Both the position numbers and the translations under genes were made by a program. This document shows positions 18,540 to 28,081 of a stretch of DNA of 64,000 nt, piece by piece. Position 1 is the first letter of the stretch; every line of letters begins with the position of its first letter. A model generated the notes under the pieces. That model did no database searches. It was given only the letters and a program-made list of their open reading frames with translations, and was not told the DNA's origin. The stretch is taken from the NCBI GenBank assembly GCA_017461665.1, contig JAFTXI010000023.1, forward strand, positions 20,108 through 84,107, written 5' to 3'. Origin of the DNA: Bacteroidales bacterium. GTDB taxonomy: Bacteria > Bacteroidota > Bacteroidia > Bacteroidales > F082.

Positions 18540-21500
18540 CTAACACCTTGTAACTACTACTCTACTCGATGATTTTCCATTTCTAACTAATTGTATCTGA
18601 GCCGGAATACGTTCTTTTAAGGCATCGACATGGGAAATGATTCCAACTTTTTTACCAAAGTTATGGAGGTTTTCCAAAGTGTTCATTACCATATCAAGCG
18701 ATTCAGAATCAAGTGTTCCAAAACCTTCATCAATAAAAAGCATATCAATGTTAAAATGAATGTCGTTTAATGATGTCAGGCCAAGAGCGAGCGACAAAGA
18801 AACAAGGAAAGTCTCGCCTCCCGAAAGTGAACTTGCCGTCCTTAACTCCCCTCCCATTTCCATGTCACGAACCATAATTGCAAGAGAATCAGGATAATTT
18901 GTAAGTAAGTATCGAGAACTTAATTGCTTTAAATAATAATTCGCTCTGTCAAGCAGAATGCCCATCGTATATGCCTGAGCCACATCACGGAAATTATTGT
19001 TACTCGAAACACCAATGGCTTTAGCAAGCTGTTCCCATAAATGATAAATTCTGTCTTTTTCTTCCAAGTCCTTTTTATAACTATTTAATTTTGAATTATT
19101 TTGCTTATTGGTTTCCAATTTAAATTTTATCTCAGATAAATTATTCTCATCAGATTTAATCTCATTTTTCAACAAAAGTAATTTCTGATTCAAAACGTTT
19201 AAATCAATTTCTTCTATTGGTTTATCCTCACTATTTTGATGAGTTGCTAATTCTTCTTCTTTTATCGTCAATGCGTTCTTTGCCTTAAGAACATCTTCTT
19301 CAAGCTTGTTATTTTTACTTATTATAGTCTGAATATCAACAATCTTATTCAAAAATAGCAAACGTTCATTATTTATATTTTCGTTAGCATCTATAAAGTC
19401 GTTGATGTTATTTTTTAAAGTTTGTATCTTATCACATATTGATTTCTGCTTCTCAATTCTTTCTTTAACTTTTTCTAAAATAGCTGAAAGTGTTGGAACA
19501 ATATCTTCATTATCAATATTTTGATTCTCGGTTACTACATCTAGATTAAAAGAATATGTGTTTAAAATCATAGAAATAAATTTATCAGATTGCATAAGAA
19601 TGTTATCAATATTAACAATCTGACTTTCAATATTTTTATATATATTAACATTGTCATTCCATTTAATCGACGATTTTTTCAACTCATTGATAAAATCCGT
19701 AGGATTGTTTTTCCAATTAGTAAACCAATCATCACGATTCAAATTATCTTCAATATTTTTTTTCTTTTGTTCAAGTTGGTTCTCCAATGCAGAAATATTG
19801 GTTTTATGAGTTATAGATAAAAGCTCAATTTGTTGATATTCCACATGCTTATCAACAGATTTCTTTTCTAAATCTTTTAAATTATTTTCGATTTTCTTGT
19901 GGATCGATTGTGTCTCGTCAATTTTATTCTTTATCAAAGATAATCCTTTAAGAATTTCTGTTATCTCATGAATTTCAGCATCATAGTTTTGTATCAAGAG
20001 TTCATGTTTATTTATGTTTGCGTCAATCTTTTCAACATCAAACACAGGTTTACCATCACATTTATTATTTAAGTCGGAAAGTAAAAGCTCTAATCTACGT
20101 TTATTTAAAGTTATATTTTTTGATGTTGTATTCAATTGAGCTTCAATCTTATTTAGAGTATCTTTAGCATCTTCATGTTCTTTCTTCAAGTTATTCCATT
20201 CCGATTCGAGACTTGTAAAAAGATTATTAACTATTTCTTCATTCTCAAAATAATGCTGACGACTACCACAAACAGGACAAGCATCACCTTCTTTGAGCTT
20301 TCTTCGAAGTTCTACAGCCCACTCCTCTACCATATTTTTTTGCTTCTGAAACTCTAAATCTTTTATATCAAACTTCAACTTTAAGGCTTGTGCCTCTTCA
20401 ATTTTTATATTTAATAATAACTTTAAATTATTAAAATCAACGGTTTCTTTTTCAACATCTTTAAATAAATCTAAATATTGAACCAGGACAGACTTTATTA
20501 AGTTTAATTTATTTATTCTTTCTAAAGAAATTCTTTTTTTTTCATTAAGTTCCTGCTCGTTCGCAAGTAAATTGTCATATTCATTAGAGTCAAATTTCTC
20601 AAACAAATTATTCAATTTATCTTCAACAACAAGTTTTTCATTTTTAATATTTTCCAATGAATCTGAAATCGTCTTTATATGAATCTGAATATTATTTTTT
20701 GAAGTTTCAACATTTTGAAGTTCAGATTTTTTATTGATAATAGAATTAATCGTATTTGACAGTTCGTAAAAAAGTGAGATGATATAATCAATATTATTAT
20801 ATACGAACTCGTTATCTCTATGAGATTCAATCCATTTTTCTAAATTAGAGAGATTACTTAACAGTTGAGTTTTATTATTTTTGATTTTACTTAATGAAAA
20901 TAAAATATTAGAAAATAACTTTTCGTCCTCGATAAATTGTTGATTTATATTTGTTAAATCCAGATCAATCTTATCTAAATCTTTAAGTTTTTCTCTTACG
21001 TCAGCCGTCTTAAAATAATCTTCAATTATTGATTTTCTTTCTATATATTCATCAGAAAGAATTTGTTGCAATGAATTATCATACAGTTGCTTAAATCTAT
21101 TACATTCGTTTTGAAGCTGATTGTTTTTATTATACCAATTAATATAGGTATTAATTATATGCAACTCCTTTTCCTTTTGAGGAATTGCAGATTCTATCGT
21201 ATTTTTTTTATCATCTAACTCAGAACATTCTTCATCAGATAAAATATTGATTCTTTGATTATTGTATAATAATTCCGCATTTTTCTTCTCTTGATTTGCA
21301 ATACTTTTCTTAGTTGCAATCGACTCTGAAATTTCCGAATAGATTTCAGTACCCGTAAGCATTTCCAATATTTCCGATTGCTGACTTTTCTTTGAAACAA
21401 GGAAGGTGTTAAACTCTCCTTGAGCGAGCATAACCGACCGAATAAATTGTTCGTAGGTTAGACCTAATAACTCCTCAATCTTTTTATTGACTTCGGTTAT

Positions 21501-21917
21501 GTTATTAGAAATTACAGTCCTCACCTCAGAATCAACAATTTCCAACTTACGTCTATTAGTATTCGAATATTTATTCGTTTTAGTCTTATGCACACACCAA
21601 GTCGCAATATAATGATTATTTTTTACAGAAAAATACACTTCAGCCTTTCCGTCCGTCTTTCCTTTACGTAAAATATTTGAAGTATCTTTTGTGTCACTCG
21701 CACCGTTTTCTGTTTGTTCTTTATTCATAACATTCTCATAACGAGAAACTTTATCGTACAAAGCAAGCGAAATAGCATCAAGTATCGTTGATTTTCCCGA
21801 GCCTGTATCTCCACATATCAAAAAGAGAGGTTCTTTAGACAAAACACCCTCCGAAAAATCAATTTCAGCTTCTTCTATAGAATTAAGGTTTTGTATTATA
21901 ACTTTCTCTATATTCAT
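18540..21917 (-). CDS. sbcC: Exonuclease subunit SbcC (Rad50-like ATPase)
   Basis: 1125 residues. N-terminal ATPase half with Walker A GDTGSGKST (36-44) and the Q-loop YEQFIRSVMLAQGEF; two long coiled coils rich in Lys, Asn and Glu; the zinc hook CPVC near residue 546; C-terminal half with signature LSGGE and Walker B MLFIDEGFGTLD. With SbcD it cuts DNA hairpins and protein-blocked ends. The frame opens two codons earlier with TTG, but the ATG at 21917 lies six bases after the sbcD stop and gives the usual MNIEKVIIQN start. Confidence 0.95.
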   Translation of the reverse strand: MNIEKVIIQNLNSIEEAEIDFSEGVLSKEPLFLICGDTGSGKSTILDAISLALYDKVSRYENVMNKEQTENGASDTKDTSNILRKGKTDGKAEVYFSVKNNHYIATWCVHKTKTNKYSNTNRRKLEIVDSEVRTVISNNITEVNKKIEELLGLTYEQFIRSVMLAQGEFNTFLVSKKSQQSEILEMLTGTEIYSEISESIATKKSIANQEKKNAELLYNNQRINILSDEECSELDDKKNTIESAIPQKEKELHIINTYINWYNKNNQLQNECNRFKQLYDNSLQQILSDEYIERKSIIEDYFKTADVREKLKDLDKIDLDLTNINQQFIEDEKLFSNILFSLSKIKNNKTQLLSNLSNLEKWIESHRDNEFVYNNIDYIISLFYELSNTINSIINKKSELQNVETSKNNIQIHIKTISDSLENIKNEKLVVEDKLNNLFEKFDSNEYDNLLANEQELNEKKRISLERINKLNLIKSVLVQYLDLFKDVEKETVDFNNLKLLLNIKIEEAQALKLKFDIKDLEFQKQKNMVEEWAVELRRKLKEGDACPVCGSRQHYFENEEIVNNLFTSLESEWNNLKKEHEDAKDTLNKIEAQLNTTSKNITLNKRRLELLLSDLNNKCDGKPVFDVEKIDANINKHELLIQNYDAEIHEITEILKGLSLIKNKIDETQSIHKKIENNLKDLEKKSVDKHVEYQQIELLSITHKTNISALENQLEQKKKNIEDNLNRDDWFTNWKNNPTDFINELKKSSIKWNDNVNIYKNIESQIVNIDNILMQSDKFISMILNTYSFNLDVVTENQNIDNEDIVPTLSAILEKVKERIEKQKSICDKIQTLKNNINDFIDANENINNERLLFLNKIVDIQTIISKNNKLEEDVLKAKNALTIKEEELATHQNSEDKPIEEIDLNVLNQKLLLLKNEIKSDENNLSEIKFKLETNKQNNSKLNSYKKDLEEKDRIYHLWEQLAKAIGVSSNNNFRDVAQAYTMGILLDRANYYLKQLSSRYLLTNYPDSLAIMVRDMEMGGELRTASSLSGGETFLVSLSLALGLTSLNDIHFNIDMLFIDEGFGTLDSESLDMVMNTLENLHNFGKKVGIISHVDALKERIPAQIQLVRNGKSSSRVVVTRC

Positions 21918-21923
21918 AATCAA

Positions 21924-23171
21924 TCATTTACTTTTTAAAACCTCATCACAAACCTCTTTAAACATTGCCTTCATTTCTTCAGGCATTTCTGCATTGTTCT
22001 TTTTTAAATAAACCGAGCAGCCCAGTTCATACGGAGAAATAGATTTAAAATCCTCTATGGTCTTTATTTCCCTGCATGAATCGGAGAAAGAACTTTCTGG
22101 CAGATAAACCTGAACTCCGCAGAATCGTGCTTTTTTGTCCTTAAACTTATCCAAAATAGTCGCATTTGCCACTTCCGAAAGACTTAAATCAGATTTGAGA
22201 TGTAAGCGTATATATATATCTTTATCAAGGATATCCGTCAACTTATCGAGAACCAAATCTAAAGATTCTGCATCATTATATGAATTAGGTTTTGATGGAA
22301 AGTCTAACAGCGGTATCAAAGGTTCAATTTCCTTAATTTTAACATTAGGTTGATGATTATTCATCTCGACAATTGAAATCGAATGCGGATAATCTTCGTT
22401 GAAATTCATAGCAAATGGCGAACCAGAATATCTCATATTATTATTCGAACCAACATACTGCGGATGATGAATATGTCCCAAAGCCCAATAATTTATTTCC
22501 GTTAAAGAAGAAATTTCCGAAGCGTTAACAGATTCAATTCCACCAACAATTTTTTCGTAACCTTTCACATTTGCACCATCCAACATAAAATGTCCTGTTG
22601 CAACTATATGTTGATTTTCATTATATTTCGGATTTAACTTTAAGTTATCCTTTAGATTATTATAGAAAGAGAAAACTCTGTTTGAATAAGAATCATTTTC
22701 TTTTAGAGAGGGATAATTTCCTGCATTAATGAAAGGTACTGCAAGAACCCAACCCAAAATCTCATCTTTTCTTTTAATTGGAATTTCAATTTTAGAAGCG
22801 TCGTACGACAAATTCTTTTCCTCTGCGTTTTTGTAGAAATCAAGACTACCAATCACATATACATTAAAAGCATTCCACAATTCGCGAGGTGCTTCCAATC
22901 TTGAAGGAGAATCGTGATTTCCTGCCACTATAATTATTTGTAAATCATCATCTAACTTAGAAAGTTCAACTAAGTTATGATAATAAATTCTTTGAGATAT
23001 CACATTAGGCGTAGCCGAATGAAAAATATCACCTGAGACTATAAGAGCGTCCGGCTTCTCTTCTATAATAATATCTTTCAATTGATTAAAGAAATGTATA
23101 TGTTCCTCGTCTCTTGAATACTGATATAATGTCTGACCTATATGCCAATCACTTGTGTGGATTATCTTCAT
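21924..23171 (-). CDS. sbcD: Exonuclease subunit SbcD (Mre11-like nuclease)
   Basis: 415 residues. Calcineurin-like phosphoesterase motifs in order: TSDWHIGQ (5-12), VSGDIFHSATP, AGNHDSPSR, and later ATGHFML and GHIHHPQ; a C-terminal capping domain follows. The manganese nuclease partner of SbcC. The start MKIIHTSDWH at 23171 is chosen over the ATG four codons earlier because the motif then begins at the usual distance. It overlaps the end of the upstream esterase gene by 23 bases. Confidence 0.95.
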   Translation of the reverse strand: MKIIHTSDWHIGQTLYQYSRDEEHIHFFNQLKDIIIEEKPDALIVSGDIFHSATPNVISQRIYYHNLVELSKLDDDLQIIIVAGNHDSPSRLEAPRELWNAFNVYVIGSLDFYKNAEEKNLSYDASKIEIPIKRKDEILGWVLAVPFINAGNYPSLKENDSYSNRVFSFYNNLKDNLKLNPKYNENQHIVATGHFMLDGANVKGYEKIVGGIESVNASEISSLTEINYWALGHIHHPQYVGSNNNMRYSGSPFAMNFNEDYPHSISIVEMNNHQPNVKIKEIEPLIPLLDFPSKPNSYNDAESLDLVLDKLTDILDKDIYIRLHLKSDLSLSEVANATILDKFKDKKARFCGVQVYLPESSFSDSCREIKTIEDFKSISPYELGCSVYLKKNNAEMPEEMKAMFKEVCDEVLKSK

Positions 23172-24780
23172 CTTCTCTAACATCTTTATTTACAAATACG
23201 TCATCAAATCCGGCTCCATTTTTATAACAACCTCTCACTCTCAATTCTTGTTGAAACTCATCATCAAACCACGAAACCACAACCTTCCCCTTCGATTCAT
23301 TTATTATATATCCACCCAAAACAGTCCAATCTGAAGCACTAACGTATGTAGTATCTATTTCAAACATTTGATTTTCAATTTTATTTTGTTTGATATATAC
23401 CGGATATGGAATCAATTCGTCATAGAAGAAATCGACAATATTATTTTGTATTGTATAAAAATTATTATTCAACTGTCTATTTTCATCCAGGTGTAATGTA
23501 TGTCCTTGACCTTTAAATGTATGCAATTCAGATCGAATTCCCAATTCCTCAGCTTTTTCGTGAATATAGGAAGAACCATACATCTCATCAAAAAACACTT
23601 TGTTAAATTCCCCCAAAGCTCTAAAAGGATATCCAAATCTATAAGGAAGAATTACATCCTTGTCACCATGAAATGAAATTATAGCCGCTTTGGAATTTTT
23701 TAAAATATTTAAATCATAAACACTACCCCATAAATTAGCTACAGCCTTGATTTTAAATTTATTGTATATTTTATTACCAGAAGTTTCCAAGTTACCCAGA
23801 TCCTCTAAAAACAATGAGGAATATGAAGATTCTGGCCTATTCTCATTACGCATGTATGTCAAGTTCATTGCTGTAATACTACCAGCACTTGCGCCGCCTA
23901 CGAACAAATTATCAGGATCAATTCGATAAATATCCTTTTTCGACAACAAAAATCTCATTGCAGCATGAGCATCTTGTGTTGCCTGGTAAGCAGTTCTTTC
24001 TATAGCTTTTGAATTAACCCTAAATCCCATTCTGTAATTTATTGACACACAAACATAACCTAATGAAGCGAAATGAGTACACCATCTTTGATAAGGCTCA
24101 GTCGCCTTGTCGCCGATAAAGAACGCACCTCCGTGAATAAACATCATAAGTGGACGCTGAGAAAGAGTATCGTCTTTTGGAATATATATATCCATATCTA
24201 AGACTAAATCTTTCTTTTTCAAAGAATTAAAAAGACCTATTTTAACTATACTTCCCACATCAATTGTATCGTCAGGAATAGACGTCCAAAAACCTTTGGC
24301 TTCAGCATATTCTACATTCGTAATTCTCTCAACATCAAATAGTTTTTGTTTATATCTATTCAAATTGAAAGTCTGTTTTTCATCACTAAGATAAGGATAA
24401 AGGGAGAATTTTTTCCTTTTTGAAAAACCGTGACTTAAAATAAAGCCCTCGTATTTATTGTCAGATTGCGACTTTATCTTAAAAGTTACAACATCATCAT
24501 TAGGCAGGGTTAACTTACATTTGTTTTTATGCAGAACAGCCTCAAAGATTCTTGGGCGTAAAGTCAAGCCATTGTCAATAAGATAGAAACGTCCTTTAGC
24601 ATACGATTTGTTTATCGAATCCAACTTTACGAAATAAGATTTAGAGTCAGTTTTGTTTTCAAAAATATATGTAGAATATTCATTACTAATATCTTCACCT
24701 GTATTACATGCAAACAAGCAAACAAGCAAAATAAACGATACTAAAATCAGGAAATAACGTAAAAAAACACTTTGTTTCAT
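23149..24780 (-). CDS. Exported alpha/beta-hydrolase (carboxylesterase-like lipoprotein)
   Basis: 543 residues. The N-terminus MKQSVFLRYFLILVSFILLV followed by CLFAC gives a signal with a lipobox cysteine near residue 25, so the protein is probably lipid-anchored. Residues 30-140 form a beta-rich domain without known motif. The hydrolase part shows the oxyanion segment FIHGGAFFIGDKA (about 214-226), the nucleophile GGASAGS (about 293-299), a late Asp in FHGDKDVILPY and a His in GQGHTLHLDE. This suits an esterase or peptidase of the hormone-sensitive-lipase type; the substrate is unknown. Its stop lies 22 bases inside sbcD, so the four genes form one leftward unit, though its role looks unrelated to DNA repair. 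Confidence 0.8.
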   Translation of the reverse strand: MKQSVFLRYFLILVSFILLVCLFACNTGEDISNEYSTYIFENKTDSKSYFVKLDSINKSYAKGRFYLIDNGLTLRPRIFEAVLHKNKCKLTLPNDDVVTFKIKSQSDNKYEGFILSHGFSKRKKFSLYPYLSDEKQTFNLNRYKQKLFDVERITNVEYAEAKGFWTSIPDDTIDVGSIVKIGLFNSLKKKDLVLDMDIYIPKDDTLSQRPLMMFIHGGAFFIGDKATEPYQRWCTHFASLGYVCVSINYRMGFRVNSKAIERTAYQATQDAHAAMRFLLSKKDIYRIDPDNLFVGGASAGSITAMNLTYMRNENRPESSYSSLFLEDLGNLETSGNKIYNKFKIKAVANLWGSVYDLNILKNSKAAIISFHGDKDVILPYRFGYPFRALGEFNKVFFDEMYGSSYIHEKAEELGIRSELHTFKGQGHTLHLDENRQLNNNFYTIQNNIVDFFYDELIPYPVYIKQNKIENQMFEIDTTYVSASDWTVLGGYIINESKGKVVVSWFDDEFQQELRVRGCYKNGAGFDDVFVNKDVREDEDNPHK

Positions 24781-24873
24781 AAACTACAATTTGGCTGTAA
24801 AGTTATAAAAAATACTTGAATTATTCGTTGTATTTTCTTAATTTCGCGAACTAAAAAATTGTTTGTTAAAATT

Positions 24874-27201
24874 ATGAAAATTATGATTAGAAAATTTGTT
24901 ACCGTATGTTTAATTGCGATAGCATTGACATCATGTTCAAAGAAATTACAACAAGCTGACTACAATGTTATTCCCCTTCCCAAAACTGTCACAGAAAGTA
25001 CTGAAAGCCCATTCGTTCTTTCAAAAAATGTCAGTATTACCTATCCAAATTCACAAGTTGAATTGTTAAAAGAGGCAAACTTTTTGTCGGAATATCTTAA
25101 TGAAATGTTAGGATATTCTTTAAAAGTTGAAGAAGTCGATGAAAGTAAAAACGCCTCTATAAACTTAGTTGTAGATCCATCTGCCTTTACAGAAGATGAT
25201 TCTTATAAAATCATTGTAAATAAAGATAATATACACATTATTGGAAGTAACACTTCAGCTGTTTTTTATGGCGTTCAAACGTTAAGAAAGAGTCTTCCTT
25301 TCAATGCAAGAGGAGAAAAAATTGAGTTACCTGCAGCTGAAATTTATGACTATCCTCGTTTTAGTCACAGAGGTATGATGCTCGATGTCAGCCGTCATAT
25401 TTTCGACCTTGACTCCATCAAAGAATTTATCGACGTGATGGCGTTACACAACATGAACAAGTTCCATATTCACCTCACCGACGACCAAGGATGGCGTGTT
25501 GAGATAAAGAAATATCCAGAGTTGACAAAAGTTGGTGCATGGCGTTCAGGAACAAAGATTGGTAAAAGTGAAGAATTTGATACTATTCGTTACGGCGGTT
25601 TTTACACACAAGATGAACTCCGCGACTTGGTTCAATATGCAGCAGATCGTCACATTACCATTATTCCAGAAATAGATTTGCCTGGACACCAATTAGCTGC
25701 ATTAGCAACATATCCTGAATTCGGTTGTACAGGCGGTCCTTACGAAGTTTGGAAACAATGGGGAGTTGCCGACGACGTCATTTGTGCTGGCAATGAAGAC
25801 GCTATGCGTTTCTTAGAAGATGTTTTGACAGAAATCATGGATATTTTCCCAAGCGAATACGTTCACATCGGTGGTGACGAATGTCCTAAAGTTCGCTGGG
25901 AACAATGTCCAAAATGTCAAGCCAGAATAAAAGAATTAGGATTTAAAGACGATGAACATTTCAAAGCTGAGAACTATCTTCAAAGCTATGTTATGAAGAG
26001 AATGGAGAAATTCGTTGAAGATCATGGACGTAAAGTGATTGGCTGGGACGAGATTCTCGAAGGTGGACTCGGACCTAACGTGACAATAATGAGTTGGAGA
26101 AGCAGCGATGGTGGAAAAGAAGGCGCTAAACAACATCATGATGTAATAATGACACCTTGTTCGCATCTCTACTTCGATTATTATCAGACAGATAACACCG
26201 ATGATGAACCGATAGCTATCGGCGGTTATATTCCAGTTAACAGAGTTTATGAGTTTGAACCTATTCCATCTGGATTGACAAAAGAAGAAGCGAAACACAT
26301 TTTGGGACCTCAAGCAAACCTCTGGAGCGAATATATCAAGGATATGAACACAGTATTTTACAGAGTGTTACCAAGAATGGACGCACTCACAGAAATACAA
26401 TGGGTTATGCCAGAACAAAAGAACTACGACGACTTCCGCAGTAGAGCTTATAAAATGGTTGAATTATACGACTTAAAAGGATGGAATTATGCTAAACACA
26501 TTTTTGATATAGACGTAGATATTGAACCAAATGTTGAAGCTAAATGTATTGACATAACAATGTCTGAATTCGGAGATGGCGATATTTTATATACCTTAGA
26601 CGGAACAGATCCTTTGACAAACGGAACGAAATACACAGGACCTCTTAAAATTACAGAAAGTGCAAAATTAAGAGCTATTGTAAAAAGAAGAACAAGTGTT
26701 GGCAAAGAATTTAAGACCGATATCGAACTCAGCAAGTCATCGATGAAAGCAATCAGTTTGAAACAAGAACCACACGAAAATTATCGTTACGAAGGAGCTC
26801 AGACTTTGATTGATGGATTGTCAGGCGGTAAGAATTACAAGACAGGAAGATGGATTGCATTCTTTGGTGAGAATTTAGATGCAACTATCGACTTGGGAGA
26901 AGAGCAAGAAATTAGTAATTTGAAGTTCAACTGTAACTTAACCAAAGGCGATTGGATTTTCAACGCTAAATCTGTAAAGATATTAACATCTGCTGATGGA
27001 AATAATTTTGAAGAAATCCATTATCAAGAGTTCCCTATTGAGACTGTAAAAGAAGACGGTGTTGTTTCTTACAATATTGATTTTGAAAAAAATAAGGCAA
27101 AGTTTGTTAACGTTATCATCGAACCATTTATGTGTCCAGAAGGACATTCTGGTTATGGTTATCCAGCCTGGATTTTCGTTGATGAATTAAAAATTAACTA
27201 A
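24874..27201 (+). CDS. Beta-N-acetylhexosaminidase, GH20 lipoprotein
   Basis: 775 residues. Lipoprotein signal with lipobox LTSC (Cys near residue 21); GH20 N-terminal domain (30-155); catalytic barrel with HIHLTDDQGWR and the catalytic pair Asp335-Glu336 in HIGGDECPK; a chitobiase C-terminal-like domain (about 545-625) and a discoidin-type F5/8C domain (about 640-775). It would release terminal GlcNAc or GalNAc from host or wall glycans at the cell surface or in the periplasm by substrate-assisted retention. The start at 24874 is the second in-frame candidate after a leader that has a one-mismatch -7 element (TAATTTCG, 24839-24846). Single-gene transcript. The GlcNAc-type kinase at the left end could act on its product. 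Confidence 0.95.
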   Translation: MKIMIRKFVTVCLIAIALTSCSKKLQQADYNVIPLPKTVTESTESPFVLSKNVSITYPNSQVELLKEANFLSEYLNEMLGYSLKVEEVDESKNASINLVVDPSAFTEDDSYKIIVNKDNIHIIGSNTSAVFYGVQTLRKSLPFNARGEKIELPAAEIYDYPRFSHRGMMLDVSRHIFDLDSIKEFIDVMALHNMNKFHIHLTDDQGWRVEIKKYPELTKVGAWRSGTKIGKSEEFDTIRYGGFYTQDELRDLVQYAADRHITIIPEIDLPGHQLAALATYPEFGCTGGPYEVWKQWGVADDVICAGNEDAMRFLEDVLTEIMDIFPSEYVHIGGDECPKVRWEQCPKCQARIKELGFKDDEHFKAENYLQSYVMKRMEKFVEDHGRKVIGWDEILEGGLGPNVTIMSWRSSDGGKEGAKQHHDVIMTPCSHLYFDYYQTDNTDDEPIAIGGYIPVNRVYEFEPIPSGLTKEEAKHILGPQANLWSEYIKDMNTVFYRVLPRMDALTEIQWVMPEQKNYDDFRSRAYKMVELYDLKGWNYAKHIFDIDVDIEPNVEAKCIDITMSEFGDGDILYTLDGTDPLTNGTKYTGPLKITESAKLRAIVKRRTSVGKEFKTDIELSKSSMKAISLKQEPHENYRYEGAQTLIDGLSGGKNYKTGRWIAFFGENLDATIDLGEEQEISNLKFNCNLTKGDWIFNAKSVKILTSADGNNFEEIHYQEFPIETVKEDGVVSYNIDFEKNKAKFVNVIIEPFMCPEGHSGYGYPAWIFVDELKIN

Positions 27202-27247
27202 TTGAAAAATAATTTTATAGGAAGTAATTTTGTAAAAAATATTTTAT

Positions 27248-27255
27248 TATCTTTG
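27248..27255 (+). promoter_or_regulatory. -7 promoter element of rpsP
   Basis: TATCTTTG, exact TAnnTTTG match, with TTTG 15 bases upstream (27229-27232). The leader to the ATG is 66 bases and contains ACCTCGGGTAGGTTTAGGT, a small imperfect hairpin. Confidence 0.55.
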
Positions 27256-27321
27256 CACTCGCAAACCTCGGGTAGGTTTAGGTTAAATAATTATTTATAA
27301 ATCAATTAAAAAGAAGAAATT

Positions 27322-27864
27322 ATGTCAGCAAAAATGAGATTACAAAGACATGGTAAAAAAGGTCAACCATTTTATCACATTGTAATTGCAGACGCTCGCG
27401 CACCACGTGATGGTCGTTTCATTGAAAAAATCGGTACCTACAATCCAGTAGCACAACCAGCACAGATCAACATCAACTTTGACAAAGCTTTAGATTGGCT
27501 CAACAAAGGTGCTCAACCAACAGACACAGTACGTTCAATTCTTTCACAAAAAGGCGTTTTGTTAAAGAAACACTTATTGGTTGGTGTTAAGAAAGGTGCT
27601 ATGACAGCTGAACAAGCAGAAGTCAAGTTCCAAAATTGGATGAAAGAAAAAGAAGCTAAAGCAGCTGAATCAGCAAAAGCTACAGCAGAACAAAAGAGAG
27701 CTGCTCAAAAAGAAAGATTAGAAGCAGAAGCTAAAGTTAACGAAGCACGTATCGCTGAGTTGGCAAAAAGAAGAGCTGAAGCCACAGCAGCAGAAGCAGC
27801 TGAAAACGCAGAAGCTACAGAAGAAGCTCCAGCAGCTGAAGAAACAACAGAAGCAGAAGCTTGA
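27322..27864 (+). CDS. rpsP: 30S ribosomal protein S16 with Ala/Glu-rich extension
   Basis: 180 residues, about twice the usual bacterial S16. Residues 1-80 are canonical S16 ([20 protein letters not shown] at 5-24, [13 protein letters not shown]). The remainder is a charged helix ([20 protein letters not shown]) and then a low-complexity Ala/Glu tail. Such extended S16 proteins are normal in Bacteroidota. It binds 16S rRNA early in 30S assembly. Monocistronic: own promoter upstream, strong terminator downstream. Confidence 0.97.
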   Translation: MSAKMRLQRHGKKGQPFYHIVIADARAPRDGRFIEKIGTYNPVAQPAQININFDKALDWLNKGAQPTDTVRSILSQKGVLLKKHLLVGVKKGAMTAEQAEVKFQNWMKEKEAKAAESAKATAEQKRAAQKERLEAEAKVNEARIAELAKRRAEATAAEAAENAEATEEAPAAEETTEAEA

Positions 27865-27889
27865 GATTCTAAGTCTTGATAAAATAATA

Positions 27890-27921
27890 AAACTCCGTCA
27901 GAATATCGGCGGAGTTTTTTT
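27890..27921 (+). terminator. Terminator of rpsP
   Basis: AAACTCCG pairs with CGGAGTTT around a twelve-base loop, followed by TTTT; begins 25 bases after the rpsP stop. Confidence 0.88.
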
Positions 27922-28002
27922 GTTTTAAAACCATTTCTAAAATAAACTTTATACGACACTAATTTTGTGTTTTGTAATATACTCTCCTGCTTATTTTTTT
28001 TG

Positions 28003-28010
28003 TAACTTTG
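28003..28010 (+). promoter_or_regulatory. -7 promoter element of the metal exporter gene
   Basis: TAACTTTG matches TAnnTTTG and lies 71 bases before the ATG. No manganese riboswitch fold was seen in the short leader. Confidence 0.5.
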
Positions 28011-28081
28011 TAAGGTCAACAATGTTATTACAGACGACATTAAATTAAAAATACGAAACAAACAATAAAGATTATTAAAGA

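Noticed and set aside
23747-23929. Small ORF opposite the esterase gene
   Set aside because: Fits the codon shadow of the esterase and has no supporting signals.
28011-28081. Manganese riboswitch before the putative exporter
   Set aside because: The 71-base leader shows neither the paired conserved loops nor enough length for that fold.
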